Source: Sphaerospermopsis aphanizomenoides BCCUSP55 (GTDB lineage: Bacteria > Cyanobacteriota > Cyanobacteriia > Cyanobacteriales > Nostocaceae). Taken from it: DNA of 64,000 nucleotides. The notes beneath the pieces were generated by a model. It was not told the origin of the DNA and searched no databases. It saw nothing but the letters and a program-made list of their open reading frames with translations. Positions 63,441 through 64,000 of this stretch are shown here, piece by piece. A program made the translations under genes and the position numbers. Positions within the stretch are counted from its first letter, which is position 1. Every line of letters starts with the position of its first letter. The stretch covers positions 78,273 through 142,272 of the forward strand of contig NZ_LUFH02000001.1 of assembly GCF_001586785.1 (NCBI RefSeq), read 5' to 3'.

Positions 63441-63890
63441 CTACTCATGTAACCAAGGAGTTAACTGTGGTTGCCAAGACACTAATTCTTCCTCTTTAAA
63501 CCACAGAGCAATTTCATTTTGTGCAGTTTCAGGAGCATCAGAACCGTGGATCAAGTTGCGACCAACATTAATACCAAAATCACCGCGAATTGTTCCTGGT
63601 TCTGCGTTTAAAGGATTTGTTGCACCAATAATTTTTCTGGCAGAAGCAATAACACCATCACCTTCCCAGACCATCGCTACAACAGGGCCTGAAGTGATAA
63701 ATTCTACCAAGCTAGGAAAGAAGGGTCTTTCCCTGTGAACACCATAATGTTGTTCAGCTAATTCTCGGCTGACTTTCTGGAACTTCAAGCCAACGAGGGT
63801 AAAGCCTTTAGTTTCAAAGCGCCGGATAATTTCACCTACCAGTCCGCGCTGGACTCCATCAGGCTTGATTGCTAAAAATGTGCGTTCCAA
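63441..63890 (-). CDS. ndk: Nucleoside diphosphate kinase
   Basis: A 149-aa enzyme that equalises nucleoside triphosphate pools via a phosphohistidine. [22 protein letters not shown] is the family start. The active-site His115 is in [18 protein letters not shown]. Length is right (about 149-153 aa). Repeat DNA separates it from terC. Confidence 0.97.
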   Translation of the reverse strand: MERTFLAIKPDGVQRGLVGEIIRRFETKGFTLVGLKFQKVSRELAEQHYGVHRERPFFPSLVEFITSGPVVAMVWEGDGVIASARKIIGATNPLNAEPGTIRGDFGINVGRNLIHGSDAPETAQNEIALWFKEEELVSWQPQLTPWLHE

Positions 63891-64000
63891 AGCTATCTCC
63901 CAAAACTTAATAAAGTTTTTATGCGTTAATTGTCAGTTGTTTTTATGTATTTTGTCCAGTAGTTGCAGAATATTCTCTTATGGTGTGGGGTGTGGGGTGT

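Overview
The window reads as chromosome of a filamentous, heterocyst-type cyanobacterium (Nostocales, an Anabaena/Dolichospermum/Nostoc-like genome). The evidence is photosynthesis genes (psaE, psb28, ndhO, a PAP/fibrillin protein), cyanobacteria-restricted families (DUF3134, COP23), many HIP1 octamers (GCGATCGC), AT-rich DNA, and intergenic spaces packed with 7-bp short tandem repeats (STRR: AGGTGAC, TTCCCTG, TTGATAG and variants). No rRNA, convincing tRNA, CRISPR array, prophage or intact transposase was seen.

Layout. 0-10 kb: a relic of an IS200/IS605-type right end, a very large Hsp70-like ATPase with internal repeats, a sugar transferase, an orphan ABC sugar permease, a purple-acid-phosphatase-like enzyme and a two-gene lipoprotein/repeat-protein unit. 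10-17 kb: housekeeping and photosynthesis (mdh, ndhO, mutM, psaE, fibrillin, DUF3134, mraY, moaB, psb28). 17-28 kb: an ECF sigma factor overlapping a TPR gene, a small accessory patch (aspartic protease pair, solitary antitoxin-like gene), LapA-like protein, phosphohexomutase, a RecB-type nuclease, an unknown 456-aa protein and a beta-propeller/transglutaminase protein. 28-39 kb: Ca2+-type P-ATPase, recF, MgtC-like protein, a divergent PEP-synthase-like protein, a baeRF-family protein, a DUF1361 protein and a lipoprotein.

39.8-52.1 kb is a metal island. On the minus strand lies an energy-coupling-factor Ni/Co importer (CbiM with a PDGLE/CbiN tail, CbiQ, CbiO) with a two-TM accessory protein and a CbtB-like peptide. 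On the plus strand follow a two-domain multicopper oxidase, a ferric-reductase-like cytochrome b, a membrane-anchored WD40 propeller, a helix-hairpin-helix lipoprotein, a ferritin-like protein and an FTR1 permease. The iron genes together look like a bacterial version of reductive/ferroxidase iron uptake with two extra components of unknown role. This is the most interesting unit of the window. A metal-chelate-binding lipoprotein and MobA follow on the minus strand.

52.3-62.3 kb is a type I secretion locus on the minus strand: a VCBS/RTX protein, a parvulin-like foldase, an ABC exporter with an N-terminal cyclic-nucleotide-binding-type domain and a dead C39 domain, and an HlyD adaptor, preceded by a COP23 protein. 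The window closes with TerC and ndk. Several STRR tracts start exactly at stop codons, an unusual pattern described in the findings.
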